Virus record (IMG/VR): IMGVR_UViG_3300032435_000076
Coordinates: 1 to 22,392 of that record
Length of the DNA: 22,392 nucleotides
Source of the DNA: a virus
Reading direction: 5' to 3' (one strand)
Under the pieces are notes generated by a model, which was given only the letters and a program-made list of their open reading frames with translations, did not search any database and had not been told where the DNA came from. Below are positions 1 through 6,738 of the stretch, piece after piece; the stretch's first letter is position 1, and each line of letters opens with the position of its first letter. Position numbers and translations under genes: made by a program.

Positions 1-76
1 GAGCATGTTTGACTAGGCACCCAAGAATTCGTGCGCCTAGGTTAGAGAGAGATTTCATTGTAAAATCAGTGTTTTA
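1..76. other. Probable host flank beyond the attachment site
   Basis: No coding region is visible. An imperfect hairpin lies at 13-40, where CTAGGC pairs with GCCTAG and a short AC/GT extension has a 2-base bulge. Because the tRNA fragment next to it reads toward this side, this stretch is the normal downstream flank of a host tRNA gene if the element is integrated. That assignment is an inference. Confidence 0.4.
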
Positions 77-121
77 TGGTGCTGTGAGGGAGGATTGAAC
101 TCCCGACCTCTCCCTTACCAA
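77..121 (-). other. 3' fragment of tRNA-Thr(GGT); probable att site
   Basis: On the minus strand this reads as an anticodon loop TTGGTAA (anticodon GGT, Thr), the 3' strand of the anticodon stem (GGGAG), variable loop AGGTC, a T arm with stem GGGAG/CTCCC around TTCAATC, acceptor 3' strand TCACAGC, discriminator A and encoded CCA. The 5' half is missing: no D arm and no GCTGTGA acceptor strand occur upstream, and the bases before the anticodon loop (CGCCG) do not fully pair with GGGAG. The tRNA match therefore stops at the anticodon loop, a usual crossover place for tyrosine integrases. The element encodes such an integrase at 14731-15846. This is best read as the displaced tRNA 3' end marking one prophage boundary; it could instead be the attP of an excised genome. 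Confidence 0.75.
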
Positions 122-277
122 CGGCGCGGTTCACGACAAAACCAACAGAACAGACCGTTGTTTTTCAACAATAAAAGGCCGGGTCGGTGTGTCACCCCGG
201 CCTTCTATGTGGACACAACAGGACAAAACCGCCCGTTTTGCTGGATTTAAGTGGACAAATCCGGTGTCTGTCCGGCG
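122..277. other. Non-coding end of the element, left of the early operon
   Basis: No gene is supported here. The stretch holds a CAGAC half-site of the dispersed element (151-155), the rho-independent terminator at 172-204, and two further small hairpins between 218 and 260 (CAAAAC/GTTTTG and GGATTT/AAATCC). It separates the att-like tRNA fragment from the last gene of the minus-strand operon. Confidence 0.5.
172..204 (-). terminator. Rho-independent terminator of the leftmost minus-strand operon
   Basis: On the minus strand a perfect 9-bp stem AAGGCCGGG/CCCGGCCTT is followed directly by a T-rich run (TTTTATTGTT). The loop can form an extra GGTG/CACC pairing. It lies about 75 bases downstream of the stop codon of the DUF1653-like gene and ends transcription before the att site. 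Confidence 0.75.
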
Positions 278-496
278 CTATTCGGGGTGTTCCTCGAAGG
301 TCATGGACCTGTGCCAATCGGGCAGTTTCCGAGTGTAAAGTTTTCCGTTCACGGCGTTCCGGTAATTGACGTGTTCGGGGTATCCGGGGCGGTCGCCGTC
401 CACATTTGAGGGTTCTTCCACCCGGTACAGGTTGCCGTTGTGGTGCCTCCAAAACGATCCTTGCTTCGGGCGGATTAAAGAGTTGTTGATAGTCAC
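278..496 (-). CDS. DUF1653-like small protein
   Basis: This is a 72-residue soluble protein of unknown function. An N-terminal segment with GSFWRHHNGNLYRVEE followed by an Asn/Tyr-rich middle (HVNYRNAVNGKLYTR) resembles the short beta-rich DUF1653 family, in which a G-xYRHxKGxxYxV-type start is typical. The resemblance is by eye and moderate. The start is GTG at 496, overlapping the upstream stop as GTGA, so it is probably translated by coupling to the preceding gene. It is the last gene of its operon, followed by a terminator. Small proteins of this kind are common in phage early regions. Confidence 0.6.
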   Translation of the reverse strand: MTINNSLIRPKQGSFWRHHNGNLYRVEEPSNVDGDRPGYPEHVNYRNAVNGKLYTRKLPDWHRSMTFEEHPE

Positions 497-996
497 AGGG
501 TTTTTTCCTTTTCTGCTTTTGCTTTGAAATCGTCGGCGGCTGCGTCCCTAATAGCGAAAACTTCCTCAATCCTCTCTGGGTAGTTTTCGCGCACCCACCT
601 GATGATCGCGGCCATTTCCGCCGAAGTCCTCTGGACAGCAAGGTTGGCACGTTCGACCTTGCGCTTGTGGGCTGCGGCTAACTCTTGCACATTGCGGTTT
701 GTTTTCCAAAAGTGCATGGCGCGGTTAAGGGTTTGAAGGTGGTTGTGTGCGGCTGCCAAGTTTCTTTGGGCGAGAGCAAACGCCGCCTTCGCCTCGGCCC
801 CCCACTCTTGTCGCCCAAACGCGTTGGGTCGTTCCTTATCCAGTTGGGCGCGAAGATCATCACGCACCTGCCGCGCAGCACCCAACGCAGTACCCGCGCG
901 CGCAATCTCGTCGGACGTTGGCTCCCTAAAGTGCTTGATCGGGGGGTGCGCCTCTAAGGTTTCGGTATCTACGACGGCGGGGTTTTTCGTGTTCAC
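493..996 (-). CDS. Hypothetical Ala-rich coiled-coil protein
   Basis: The family is not recognised. The 167-residue protein is rich in Ala, Arg, Glu and Lys. From about residue 28 to the C-terminus it is dominated by heptad-like helical stretches, with no membrane segment or signal peptide, so a long helical or coiled-coil structure is likely. It starts with GTG at 996, overlapping the upstream stop (GTGA), and its own stop overlaps the next start in the same way, placing it in the middle of a translationally coupled early operon. The neighbours are small phage early proteins. No catalytic motif can be seen. Confidence 0.7.
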   Translation of the reverse strand: MNTKNPAVVDTETLEAHPPIKHFREPTSDEIARAGTALGAARQVRDDLRAQLDKERPNAFGRQEWGAEAKAAFALAQRNLAAAHNHLQTLNRAMHFWKTNRNVQELAAAHKRKVERANLAVQRTSAEMAAIIRWVRENYPERIEEVFAIRDAAADDFKAKAEKEKTL

Positions 997-1454
997 AGGG
1001 TTTTCCCTTTTTCAGTTTCTACAAAGTTGCGCGCCCTCCGGCAAGGTTTCAGCGCGGGATCGTCAGGGGCCACGCCGTTTGCGACGGCCATGGCGGTGTA
1101 ATCCTCAAACAACTCCACCCCGCCGTCGGTCACGTCCGCGAAGGTGTCGCCCTCCACCCGCCGGAAGCGGACGCCAAGGTTGTGGGCGGCCCCTTTCAAC
1201 AGAAACCCGGCGCAAGTCGCGGGCTTGTCGGCCCCGGACTGGTGGCAACCGAAGCTGGACATGGCTTGATCGTAGGCGGTGGTGGCTGACTGCCGGAAGG
1301 CTTGGGCGGGAAACTCCCCTACCGCGTCCGTGCGCCACGGGCAGTCCGAACACGGCTTGCGGCGGTAGTTTCCCCCGCCCCCTTCGATTGTCAGGACGCG
1401 GTGGTTGTCGTCTGCCGGGTGAACGGCGGTGATCTTCGCTTTGCTGCGCTTCAT
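993..1454 (-). CDS. DUF6283-family Cys-rich protein
   Basis: This 153-residue protein has a conserved CxxCPWR block (C35, C38) followed by GEFPAQAF, AYDQAMSSFGCHQS (C70, H71) and KPATCAGF (C81). That is the characteristic pattern of the DUF6283 family, found in phages and actinobacterial and proteobacterial genomes. The four cysteines and the histidine suggest a zinc or other metal site, which is an inference. The family's function is not established. The gene overlaps the upstream one by ATGA and the downstream one by GTGA, so it belongs to the coupled early operon. The C-terminus (about residues 95-153) carries no recognised motif. Confidence 0.75.
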   Translation of the reverse strand: MKRSKAKITAVHPADDNHRVLTIEGGGGNYRRKPCSDCPWRTDAVGEFPAQAFRQSATTAYDQAMSSFGCHQSGADKPATCAGFLLKGAAHNLGVRFRRVEGDTFADVTDGGVELFEDYTAMAVANGVAPDDPALKPCRRARNFVETEKGKTL

Positions 1455-1807
1455 GGTTTGGCATCCGGTGCCAATGCCGCGTCAACTGCCCCAAACAAAC
1501 CAAACGGTGCGCGCTTGATGTATTTCCGCGCAGAACCCAAGGCATCCCGCAGCACAGTCTCGCGCGCCAAGGCCGCTGCGAGTTCGCGGTGCAGGTCGGG
1601 GGCGGCGGCGATTAGGTCGGCGTTGGCTTCACCAACCGCGTCGTTGACCTTTTTTCCGGCTATCCGTATTACAACATCGCAAAGCCCGGACCAGCCCGCA
1701 GCCGATATGCCGGACCAATATGTGCCACATTCGCTTTTTGATCTTTCCCACTTTCCCGGCGTAAAGCCGCCAAGCCGCGCGATCAGTTCTTGTGGTGTCT
1801 CGGTCAT
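1451..1807 (-). CDS. Small phage early protein with NADLIAAAPDL motif
   Basis: The 118-residue protein contains NADLIAAAPDL (residues 62-72) followed by a short helix. This motif recurs in many otherwise unrelated phage early proteins, and its function is unknown. The first 12 residues (MTETPQELIARL) are identical to those of the next gene upstream, and the DNA around the start is a near-perfect direct repeat of that gene's start region. The start codon overlaps the upstream stop as ATGA. The ribosome-binding sequence AAGGGGCGAG lies inside the last codons of the upstream gene. Confidence 0.75.
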   Translation of the reverse strand: MTETPQELIARLGGFTPGKWERSKSECGTYWSGISAAGWSGLCDVVIRIAGKKVNDAVGEANADLIAAAPDLHRELAAALARETVLRDALGSARKYIKRAPFGLFGAVDAALAPDAKP

Positions 1808-1824
1808 GTCTCGCCCCTTTCAAT
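1773..1824. repeat. 52-bp direct repeat, copy 1 (start-region duplication)
   Basis: It matches 2084-2135 at 50 of 52 positions, 311 bp away in the same orientation. It spans the end of the upstream gene, the ribosome-binding sequence, the start codon and the first 12 codons of the gene starting at 1807. Confidence 0.9.
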
Positions 1825-2118
1825 AGCTTCGGCTATCTCGTCCGAGTGGCCCGGTTCGGCAAATGTGTCCCAATATTCTTTGCCAATTCGCCGCGCGATA
1901 GCCGCGCACCGTTTCCGTTCCGCCTCCACGGCCTTGTCGATTAGGGCTTGCAGGGTTGCGGTTGCGGCGTAGAGAGGTTCAGCGGTAATGTGCTGGTCGC
2001 TCACCTTCAAACTTTCAGAGTAGGCCCACACGTCAGGCTCATCTCCACCGTTCCAGTGCCAACGCCACGCTATCGGTGATGCCAGCCGCGCGATCAATTC
2101 TTGTGGTGTCTCTGTCAT
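1804..2118 (-). CDS. Hypothetical early protein sharing its N-terminus with its neighbour
   Basis: This is a 104-residue protein of unknown function. The N-terminal 12 residues match those of the adjacent downstream gene. The middle is Trp-rich (residues 18-32), and the C-terminal half is a charged helix (LIDKAVEAERKRCAAIARRIGKEY), a pattern often seen in short phage early proteins. The ATG at 2118 is preceded by AAGGGGCGAGAC, part of the duplicated start region. The gene lies 12 bases after the stop of the preceding HTH-like gene and overlaps the next gene by 4 bases. Confidence 0.7.
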   Translation of the reverse strand: MTETPQELIARLASPIAWRWHWNGGDEPDVWAYSESLKVSDQHITAEPLYAATATLQALIDKAVEAERKRCAAIARRIGKEYWDTFAEPGHSDEIAEAIERGET

Positions 2119-2135
2119 GTCTCGCCCCTTTCAAT
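2084..2135. repeat. 52-bp direct repeat, copy 2 (start-region duplication)
   Basis: This is the second copy of the 1773-1824 repeat. Here the ribosome-binding sequence lies in the short gap after the HTH-like gene's stop, whereas in copy 1 the same bases are translated as the final residues (IERGET) of the upstream protein. Confidence 0.9.
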
Positions 2136-2403
2136 GGCTGACGGCGACGGCAAAGCCGTTGCGGCTGTATCCGGTCATAAAGCTGTCCACGGACGTAAAG
2201 CCTTCACGGCGTCCGTTGTTTGCGTGGTGGTTGTGGGCGAAGCGTTTGTCCCATCCGCGCGCCCGGACGATCTGTCCGACGCGGTGGTGGGGGACGCCCG
2301 TTTCGGCGGCCAACTCGGCGTAGGAACAATCCCAATCCGCGCTCTTGGCCGCGCGCCAGATTGCAAAGGCTTGGGCGTTGCGTTTGAGGTCAGGTTTTCC
2401 CAC
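2131..2403 (-). CDS. Small HTH-like DNA-binding protein
   Basis: The 90-residue protein has a likely helix-turn-helix at about residues 27-51 (SYAELAAETGVPHHRVGQIV), resembling winged or sigma-like HTH segments. The rest is basic and His/Asn-rich. The start is GTG at 2403, preceded by GGAGG five bases upstream, a strong ribosome-binding site. It overlaps the preceding gene by 14 bases. Its position within an early operon suits a small transcription regulator, but no family is firmly recognised. Confidence 0.65.
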   Translation of the reverse strand: MGKPDLKRNAQAFAIWRAAKSADWDCSYAELAAETGVPHHRVGQIVRARGWDKRFAHNHHANNGRREGFTSVDSFMTGYSRNGFAVAVSH

Positions 2404-2818
2404 CGGGGCCTCCGGCTTTCAGGGTTTTCAGGGCGTCCCGCAGAAGCAGAACGACAAAAGCCGGGTCCGCGTCCGCGAACACTTGGCGCTCCACGTCGTC
2501 CAAGGCTTTCTCGACTTCGGCCAGCACGTCGGCGCGCACGTCGGTTTTACTTGCGCCAGCCCCGGACACGCGCGAAGTGCCGTCCACCTTCATGTTGTAG
2601 GCTATCCGGTAGGCTTCCCGCATTTGTGTCGCGGCGGCGCGGTCTTGCGCGTCGATTTGGTCGGCTATGGCTTTGTTTCGGGCTTCGGTTGCGTCTGCGG
2701 CATCGGACGCCGCGGCTAAATCTGAAATGCGGTTCAGCAGCATTTGGCCTGTGCCTGTGCGGAATTGCGGGTATCGCGGAACGTGGGAGGGGTCCGACAT
2801 GTTGACTTTTTTGGTCAC
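2390..2818 (-). CDS. Hypothetical Ala-rich early protein
   Basis: This is a 142-residue soluble protein of unknown function. An N-terminal segment (SDPSHVPRYPQFRTGTG) precedes a long helical region (about residues 25-65), a flexible Ser/Gly stretch and a C-terminal amphipathic helical part (DVLAEVEKALDDVERQVFADADP). The GTG at 2818 was chosen because it forms the GTGA overlap with the upstream stop seen throughout this operon. An ATG lies six codons further in, and an upstream ATG at 2962 would lie deep in the HD-domain gene and is unlikely. There are no catalytic motifs. Confidence 0.65.
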   Translation of the reverse strand: MTKKVNMSDPSHVPRYPQFRTGTGQMLLNRISDLAAASDAADATEARNKAIADQIDAQDRAAATQMREAYRIAYNMKVDGTSRVSGAGASKTDVRADVLAEVEKALDDVERQVFADADPAFVVLLLRDALKTLKAGGPGGKT

Positions 2819-3435
2819 GCCACGGCCCTCCCGTTTTCGGCGGCCACGGCGGCGATCAAGGTCGCCAACGTGTCCATGAACAGAAATGCGGTTTCGCTCG
2901 GGGTGTCTGTCTCCGACCACGCCAGCTTTGCCACATCGCCTTTCCCAATAGCCTCCGGCCACGGGCGATAGGATTTAGCCATGCAGGCTTTCCGTTCGGC
3001 GCGCAGCACGGCCATGTCCGCGTCTTTGATCTGGGGAATTTCTTCGGTCGCCTGAAACCGCCCCATTCCTGCCGCTTGGAAAATGGCGGCGTCGGTTTCT
3101 TTCTTAATCATATCGACCGCGTGGCGGGTGCCTGGGTGGCGGATTTCAAAAGCGTCCATGACGGGGGTGGTTATGTCCCCGATAAAGGCTTCGTGGGCGT
3201 CGTGAAGCAGCCCGTGGAGTTGGGTGTGCGCGGACGCACCCGCTTGGGCAAGGTGCGCCGCCACGTTCAGGGAGTGCATGGCGACGGATACTTCCCGGCG
3301 GCGCAGCGTGTGACCGTTGAAGCGGAAGATGCGCGCCAGAGAGTGCGCAATGTCTTCCCAACATACGTCCAAGGGGTGCGGGTCCAGCAAATCCCACGCC
3401 CGCCCGCTAACTGTCTGGACCCACGGCGCGCTCAT
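2815..3435 (-). CDS. HD-domain phosphohydrolase (YfbR/DatZ-like)
   Basis: The 206-residue protein carries the metal-binding pattern of HD phosphohydrolases: H54 (AMHSLNVAAH), H78-D79 in HGLLHDAHEAFIGD, and a downstream Asp in IKDAD (137-140). The arrangement HDAHEAFIGDITTP is typical of the YfbR-like nucleotidase group, which dephosphorylates deoxynucleotides. DatZ, the dATP triphosphohydrolase of 2-aminoadenine phages, is also an HD protein of this general type. The substrate here cannot be read from the sequence. The gene overlaps its upstream membrane-protein neighbour (ATGA) and its downstream neighbour (GTGA). With the diphosphohydrolase-like gene at 6735-7100 it suggests remodelling of the host dNTP pool. 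Confidence 0.8.
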   Translation of the reverse strand: MSAPWVQTVSGRAWDLLDPHPLDVCWEDIAHSLARIFRFNGHTLRRREVSVAMHSLNVAAHLAQAGASAHTQLHGLLHDAHEAFIGDITTPVMDAFEIRHPGTRHAVDMIKKETDAAIFQAAGMGRFQATEEIPQIKDADMAVLRAERKACMAKSYRPWPEAIGKGDVAKLAWSETDTPSETAFLFMDTLATLIAAVAAENGRAVA

Positions 3436-3653
3436 TCGTCGGACCCACGGGTGACGATTGCGAAGGCCACGGCCACAACAGCAAAAGCCATGCCGAGAAG
3501 GATCAGGCCCGCCGCTGCGGTTCCGTAAGCCTCACCCACAGCAACGATCAACAGCGCGACGCCTAAAAAAGAAAATGTGGTTGCGGCTGCGATAACTAAG
3601 ACGGCGCTTTCGGAATAGTCGATAAATCGCTTGAAGCGTTGGAATTTAGTCAT
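3432..3653 (-). CDS. Small two-helix membrane protein
   Basis: This 73-residue protein has a basic N-terminus (MTKFQRFKRF) and two hydrophobic stretches at about 16-39 and 43-67, ending in a charged tail. It is probably an inner-membrane hairpin. It is the first gene of the leftmost minus-strand operon, with a good ribosome-binding site (AAGGA) before the ATG and the palindromic element 52 bases upstream. It resembles no family I recognise; such proteins in early phage operons can be superinfection-exclusion factors, but nothing here shows that. Confidence 0.65.
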   Translation of the reverse strand: MTKFQRFKRFIDYSESAVLVIAAATTFSFLGVALLIVAVGEAYGTAAAGLILLGMAFAVVAVAFAIVTRGSDE

Positions 3654-3741
3654 GGGTTGTTTCCTTGATGTTGTTGGTTTCGTCTACTCACCTTCGGGTG
3701 GTTTGTCTGCCTTGTCAACTACAAAGCAGACACCAAGAAGA
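3654..3741 (-). promoter_or_regulatory. Leader/control region of the leftmost operon
   Basis: This 88-base gap contains a palindrome (3705-3731) and an A/C-rich leader with GACGAAACCAAC (3684-3673 on the minus strand), repeated upstream of other transcription units. A TTGACA lies at 3718-3713 on the minus strand, but no convincing -10 follows it, so the exact promoter is not assigned. Confidence 0.5.
3705..3731. promoter_or_regulatory. 27-bp palindromic element (candidate operator)
   Basis: Left half GTCTGCCTTG and right half CAAAGCAGAC are separated by 7 bases and match in inverted orientation at 9 of 10 positions. It belongs to the dispersed TTTGTCTG/CAGACAAA family and sits between the polymerase gene end and the first gene of the leftmost operon. 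Confidence 0.65.
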
Positions 3742-5775
3742 CTATTTTTTGTAGCGGGGGCCGTGCCAGCCGTCGGCTCCAACAGGCAAGCCCGTGGCCC
3801 ACGCCGGGGTGATACTCATTTCCGCCAGCATCGCGGCCAAGGCGTCGTCCGCGCGGTGGGCGTCGGCCTCCCCAACCACTTCGTCGTGGACGGTCAAGAC
3901 AAGCTGCACCAAGTCCCGGTGTTTGTCGTCCAGCCTAATCATTGCGTCCGCCAGAACGTCGCGGGCGGTGGCCTGTGTGACGTTTTCCGCCAGTTTGCCG
4001 CCGTAGGTTCTGATCCGTTCCCATTTCCGGGTGTATTGGTTCACGCCCATGTAGGAAATTTCGTGGTCGCCGTGGCGGCGGTCGCTTGGGATCAGCTTGG
4101 CGTCCCGGTAAAAAAGCGCACGGCCCGAGGGCAAGACGATAGCCAAGTTTGGACCCCACATTCCGACTTTCAGGAAGTCCCCGACGGGAACGATCCTGCC
4201 GGGGTCGGACAGGACTTGCCGACAGGCCGCGTCCAGCGCCCACCAGAAACTCACGATCTTGGGGTTGTCCGCGCGCCATTTCAGTTTGATTTCTTCGGCC
4301 TCACCGTCGGAAACGCTGATGCCATAGTTGGCCGCCATGGTTTGAAACGCACCCTTGCCCCCGCCAAAGCCAAGCGCAAGGATCGAAACCTTCCCGATCT
4401 GGCGATGGTCGTCAGAAATATCGCCCTTCACAAACTTGTGGCCCGCCGGAAACGGCTTCCCAAAGATGCCCGCCCCGGCTTGGACGTAAACGTCGCCGCC
4501 AGAAATAAACACGTCCAAGACTTTCTGTTCCCCGGCCAGCCACGGCAGGACGCGGGCTTCGATCTGGGCGCTGTCCACGGCCACGACGACCTTGCCCAAG
4601 GGGGCGCGCAAACACGACCGCAAAAGGGACGACACGACGCGCATCCCCGGCCCGAAAATCAGTTCGATCAGCGCGGGAGGTGTGCCGCGCTCAATGGCAC
4701 GAATGGCCTCTTTAAGTGCCACTTTGCCGAGTTCGCCGCGCGGCATGTTTTGAAGCTGGATCAGGCGTCCAGCCCATCGGCCCGTCCTGAAAGCGCCGTA
4801 ATATTGCAACATGCCACGGACGCGGCCCACGCCCGTCCGGGTGACACAGGCCGACAACATGGCGTCCAGCTTTGCGGCGCTGGTCTTGGCCCCGTCCGCG
4901 CGCAGTTCCAGCAACTCCCGTTCCAGCCCCGTGCAAGCCGGGTCGTCCAGGCGTTCGGCCACGGTCGCTTTGCGGAGGTTGTCGGCGGGGTACGACAAGG
5001 TGTGCAGGTAAACGGTGAGGGCCGCCGTGGACGTGACTGTCTTTACGGCCCCATGGGTCAGGCGGGCCACGGAAGCATTGACGTTGGCCGCCGCATGAAG
5101 CGCCAGCCCCTTCATTTGGTCAACAAAGTCGTAATCCACGCCGACGCCGTGGGTGTTCATGCGCTGGTCCAACTGCCAAACCCGCAGTTCGTTCTTGGGC
5201 AGGTCCGGCAGGACCGCCGCCAAGGCCCGTTCGACTTCCACGTCCTGCCCGCAGTAATCGCACAGCGCGTCAAATTTCTCTTTGTCGTCTTCGTGCCACC
5301 ACGAAACCTTCCCCGTCGCCGCGTCCACGGACCGGGGACGGCACATGCGCAACATCAAGGAGTGACCGGCTTTGTCTTTGGTGTGCTTGACGCCCGCCGC
5401 GTGTCCAGCCATGTCCAGCGACAGCGGCAGGCCGTAGTAGGCGGCTTGCGCCATTGTGTCCCGGACTTGGGCGATAGCTAGGTCTTGTACGTTCCCCGGA
5501 ATGTTTAGTTGCCGCATCAAGGTGTTGTTCCAGATTGCCAACTCAAAAGCCGCGTTCCATGCCCGGACTTCGCCCATATTCAAAACATGGGTCAGCACGC
5601 GGGCCGGGAAGCGTTCCCCGATCCGCCAGACCTGCACGGGGTCTTGGTCGAAGGCCCACGCCATGCAGAGGACCATGGTGGACGGGTGTTCGGAATATGT
5701 GTGCGCCCCCGTCCGTTTGAGGTCCGCTTGGCTTCCTGTCTCGAAGTCGATTGAAAGGACTTTGGGTTTATTCAT
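3742..5775 (-). CDS. Family A DNA polymerase with 3'-5' exonuclease
   Basis: The product is a replicative phage polymerase of about 677 residues. The N-terminal proofreading exonuclease shows Exo I DFET (D10, E12), an Exo II-like block WNAAFELAIW, and an Exo III-like block CDYCGQDVEVE. The polymerase domain shows motif A (VAVDSAQIEARVLPWLAG), motif B (RQIGKVSILALGFGGGKGAF) and motif C (VHDEV) in order. There is no 5'-nuclease domain, which is usual for phage enzymes of this type. The ATG at 5775, overlapping the end of the GIY-YIG gene, was preferred over a TTG at 5793; neither has a strong ribosome-binding site. It is the last gene of its operon. DpoZ of 2-aminoadenine phages is also a family A enzyme with exonuclease, but sequence motifs alone do not distinguish it. 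Confidence 0.95.
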   Translation of the reverse strand: MNKPKVLSIDFETGSQADLKRTGAHTYSEHPSTMVLCMAWAFDQDPVQVWRIGERFPARVLTHVLNMGEVRAWNAAFELAIWNNTLMRQLNIPGNVQDLAIAQVRDTMAQAAYYGLPLSLDMAGHAAGVKHTKDKAGHSLMLRMCRPRSVDAATGKVSWWHEDDKEKFDALCDYCGQDVEVERALAAVLPDLPKNELRVWQLDQRMNTHGVGVDYDFVDQMKGLALHAAANVNASVARLTHGAVKTVTSTAALTVYLHTLSYPADNLRKATVAERLDDPACTGLERELLELRADGAKTSAAKLDAMLSACVTRTGVGRVRGMLQYYGAFRTGRWAGRLIQLQNMPRGELGKVALKEAIRAIERGTPPALIELIFGPGMRVVSSLLRSCLRAPLGKVVVAVDSAQIEARVLPWLAGEQKVLDVFISGGDVYVQAGAGIFGKPFPAGHKFVKGDISDDHRQIGKVSILALGFGGGKGAFQTMAANYGISVSDGEAEEIKLKWRADNPKIVSFWWALDAACRQVLSDPGRIVPVGDFLKVGMWGPNLAIVLPSGRALFYRDAKLIPSDRRHGDHEISYMGVNQYTRKWERIRTYGGKLAENVTQATARDVLADAMIRLDDKHRDLVQLVLTVHDEVVGEADAHRADDALAAMLAEMSITPAWATGLPVGADGWHGPRYKK

Positions 5776-6370
5776 AGCGGCCACTTGGGTCAAATTTTTC
5801 GATGCCGGCCATGTCTTTGTCTTTCGCTAAAAAACCTAAAAACCACGCAACATCAATGGCGCGCGGCCCGTTCCAGGGGCTTAGGGGGAAGATTTGGGGG
5901 AACATGTTGTTGTCGTCCAAGGCCCAACTCTGCATCACTTCAAGAGGAAGGAGCAGTTGCTCTGCAACATAGTTTTCGCCGTAGCAGCCAATGTTCCTGC
6001 CCTGTTCGTACATTTGGGCTACGTTCCACCAATGTTCACGGTGATACCGGATTGGGACGTTTTGATTTTTAACCCACTCGAACGGCTCAACAACGTCTAC
6101 ATGTCGGTGGTTGTGCAGTATGTTGGCGAGAGGTTTCTCTTTCCGAATAGCCGCCGCTTCGGCGTTCTCTGCCGCGCGACGATTAGGAAAAGTCTCCAAC
6201 CTTATAGTCGTCGCCTGTCCGAACCAACTTGAAGACGCGCGGTGTTGTTTCGCGCGCTGCATGACCGAAACGGATATTCCGACGTAAAGGAGCGTATCGT
6301 TTGCGTCAAAATATCGGTAAAGCGTCGTTGGTCGTGGGCCTAAGTTGGCTTGGCGGGTGTGTGCGTTCAT
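5768..6370 (-). CDS. GIY-YIG nuclease-superfamily protein
   Basis: The 200-residue protein has an N-terminal GIY-YIG-like domain: TLYRYFDANDTLLYVGIS (about 16-33) replaces the canonical GIY...YIG strands. It is followed by a basic helix with R39 (VMQRAKQHR), and then AENAEAAAIRKEKPLANI, supplying the metal-binding Glu (E71) and the family Asn (N83). This version is common in alphaproteobacterial genomes and phages. The C-terminal half (about 95-200) is Trp-rich and not recognised. The ATG at 6370 has AGGAAG eight bases upstream and forms ATGA with the preceding stop. In the replication operon it may cut branched or damaged DNA, or host DNA; this is inferred. Confidence 0.8.
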   Translation of the reverse strand: MNAHTRQANLGPRPTTLYRYFDANDTLLYVGISVSVMQRAKQHRASSSWFGQATTIRLETFPNRRAAENAEAAAIRKEKPLANILHNHRHVDVVEPFEWVKNQNVPIRYHREHWWNVAQMYEQGRNIGCYGENYVAEQLLLPLEVMQSWALDDNNMFPQIFPLSPWNGPRAIDVAWFLGFLAKDKDMAGIEKFDPSGRYE

Positions 6371-6738
6371 GTCCAGTTCTTCCTTTTCTTGGCGACGAAA
6401 CGGCGCTGGCGTTGGGCGCGGTCGTTGTTGGTGGGGTTGTTTTCGGCGTTGCCTTTCACGGGATTTCCGAACAGGACCGTGACCAGCCCCCATTCCAATT
6501 CCGCGTGGTGCCGGGCGAAGACGAAAATGCTTCCGTTGTGGGCGCGGACGCGGCGACAATCGGTATCTGCCCCGGCGCGCATGACGTTTTGGAGCATGTA
6601 TTCGGGGATATTCGGGTCGCCGGGGGGTAGGCCGTGGCGGAAGGCCGCGATGGCTTCCCGGTGGGCTGCGCGGGGCGGCAGGCCCCGGCGCTCTTTCATG
6701 CGGTGGCGCGCGTGGTAGGTCAGCCTGATGTTCGTCAT
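6367..6738 (-). CDS. Small basic protein, possibly DUF4258/RelE-like
   Basis: The 123-residue protein opens with TYHARHRMKERRGLPP, then a helix, a strand-like segment (GSIFVFARHH) and LEWGLVTVLFGNP. The H-A-R-x-R-M-x-E-R start and late hydrophobic strands recall DUF4258 or RelE/HigB-like folds, but the match is weak. The tail (about 95-123) is strongly basic and Asn-rich. The start at 6738 is set by the ATGA overlap with the upstream gene. No antitoxin partner sits beside it, and neighbours on both sides are DNA-metabolism genes. Confidence 0.6.
   Translation of the reverse strand: MTNIRLTYHARHRMKERRGLPPRAAHREAIAAFRHGLPPGDPNIPEYMLQNVMRAGADTDCRRVRAHNGSIFVFARHHAELEWGLVTVLFGNPVKGNAENNPTNNDRAQRQRRFVAKKRKNWT

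Noticed and set aside
77-170. Complete tRNA gene
   Set aside because: No D arm or 5' acceptor strand can be found; only the 3' part from the anticodon loop is present.
3631-5481. 616-residue plus-strand open frame
   Set aside because: It is antisense to the DNA polymerase gene, whose motifs are unambiguous; the frame lacks any recognisable motif and is a by-product of high GC.
6367-6738. Toxin of a toxin-antitoxin pair
   Set aside because: The RelE/DUF4258 resemblance is weak and no small antitoxin-like gene adjoins it.
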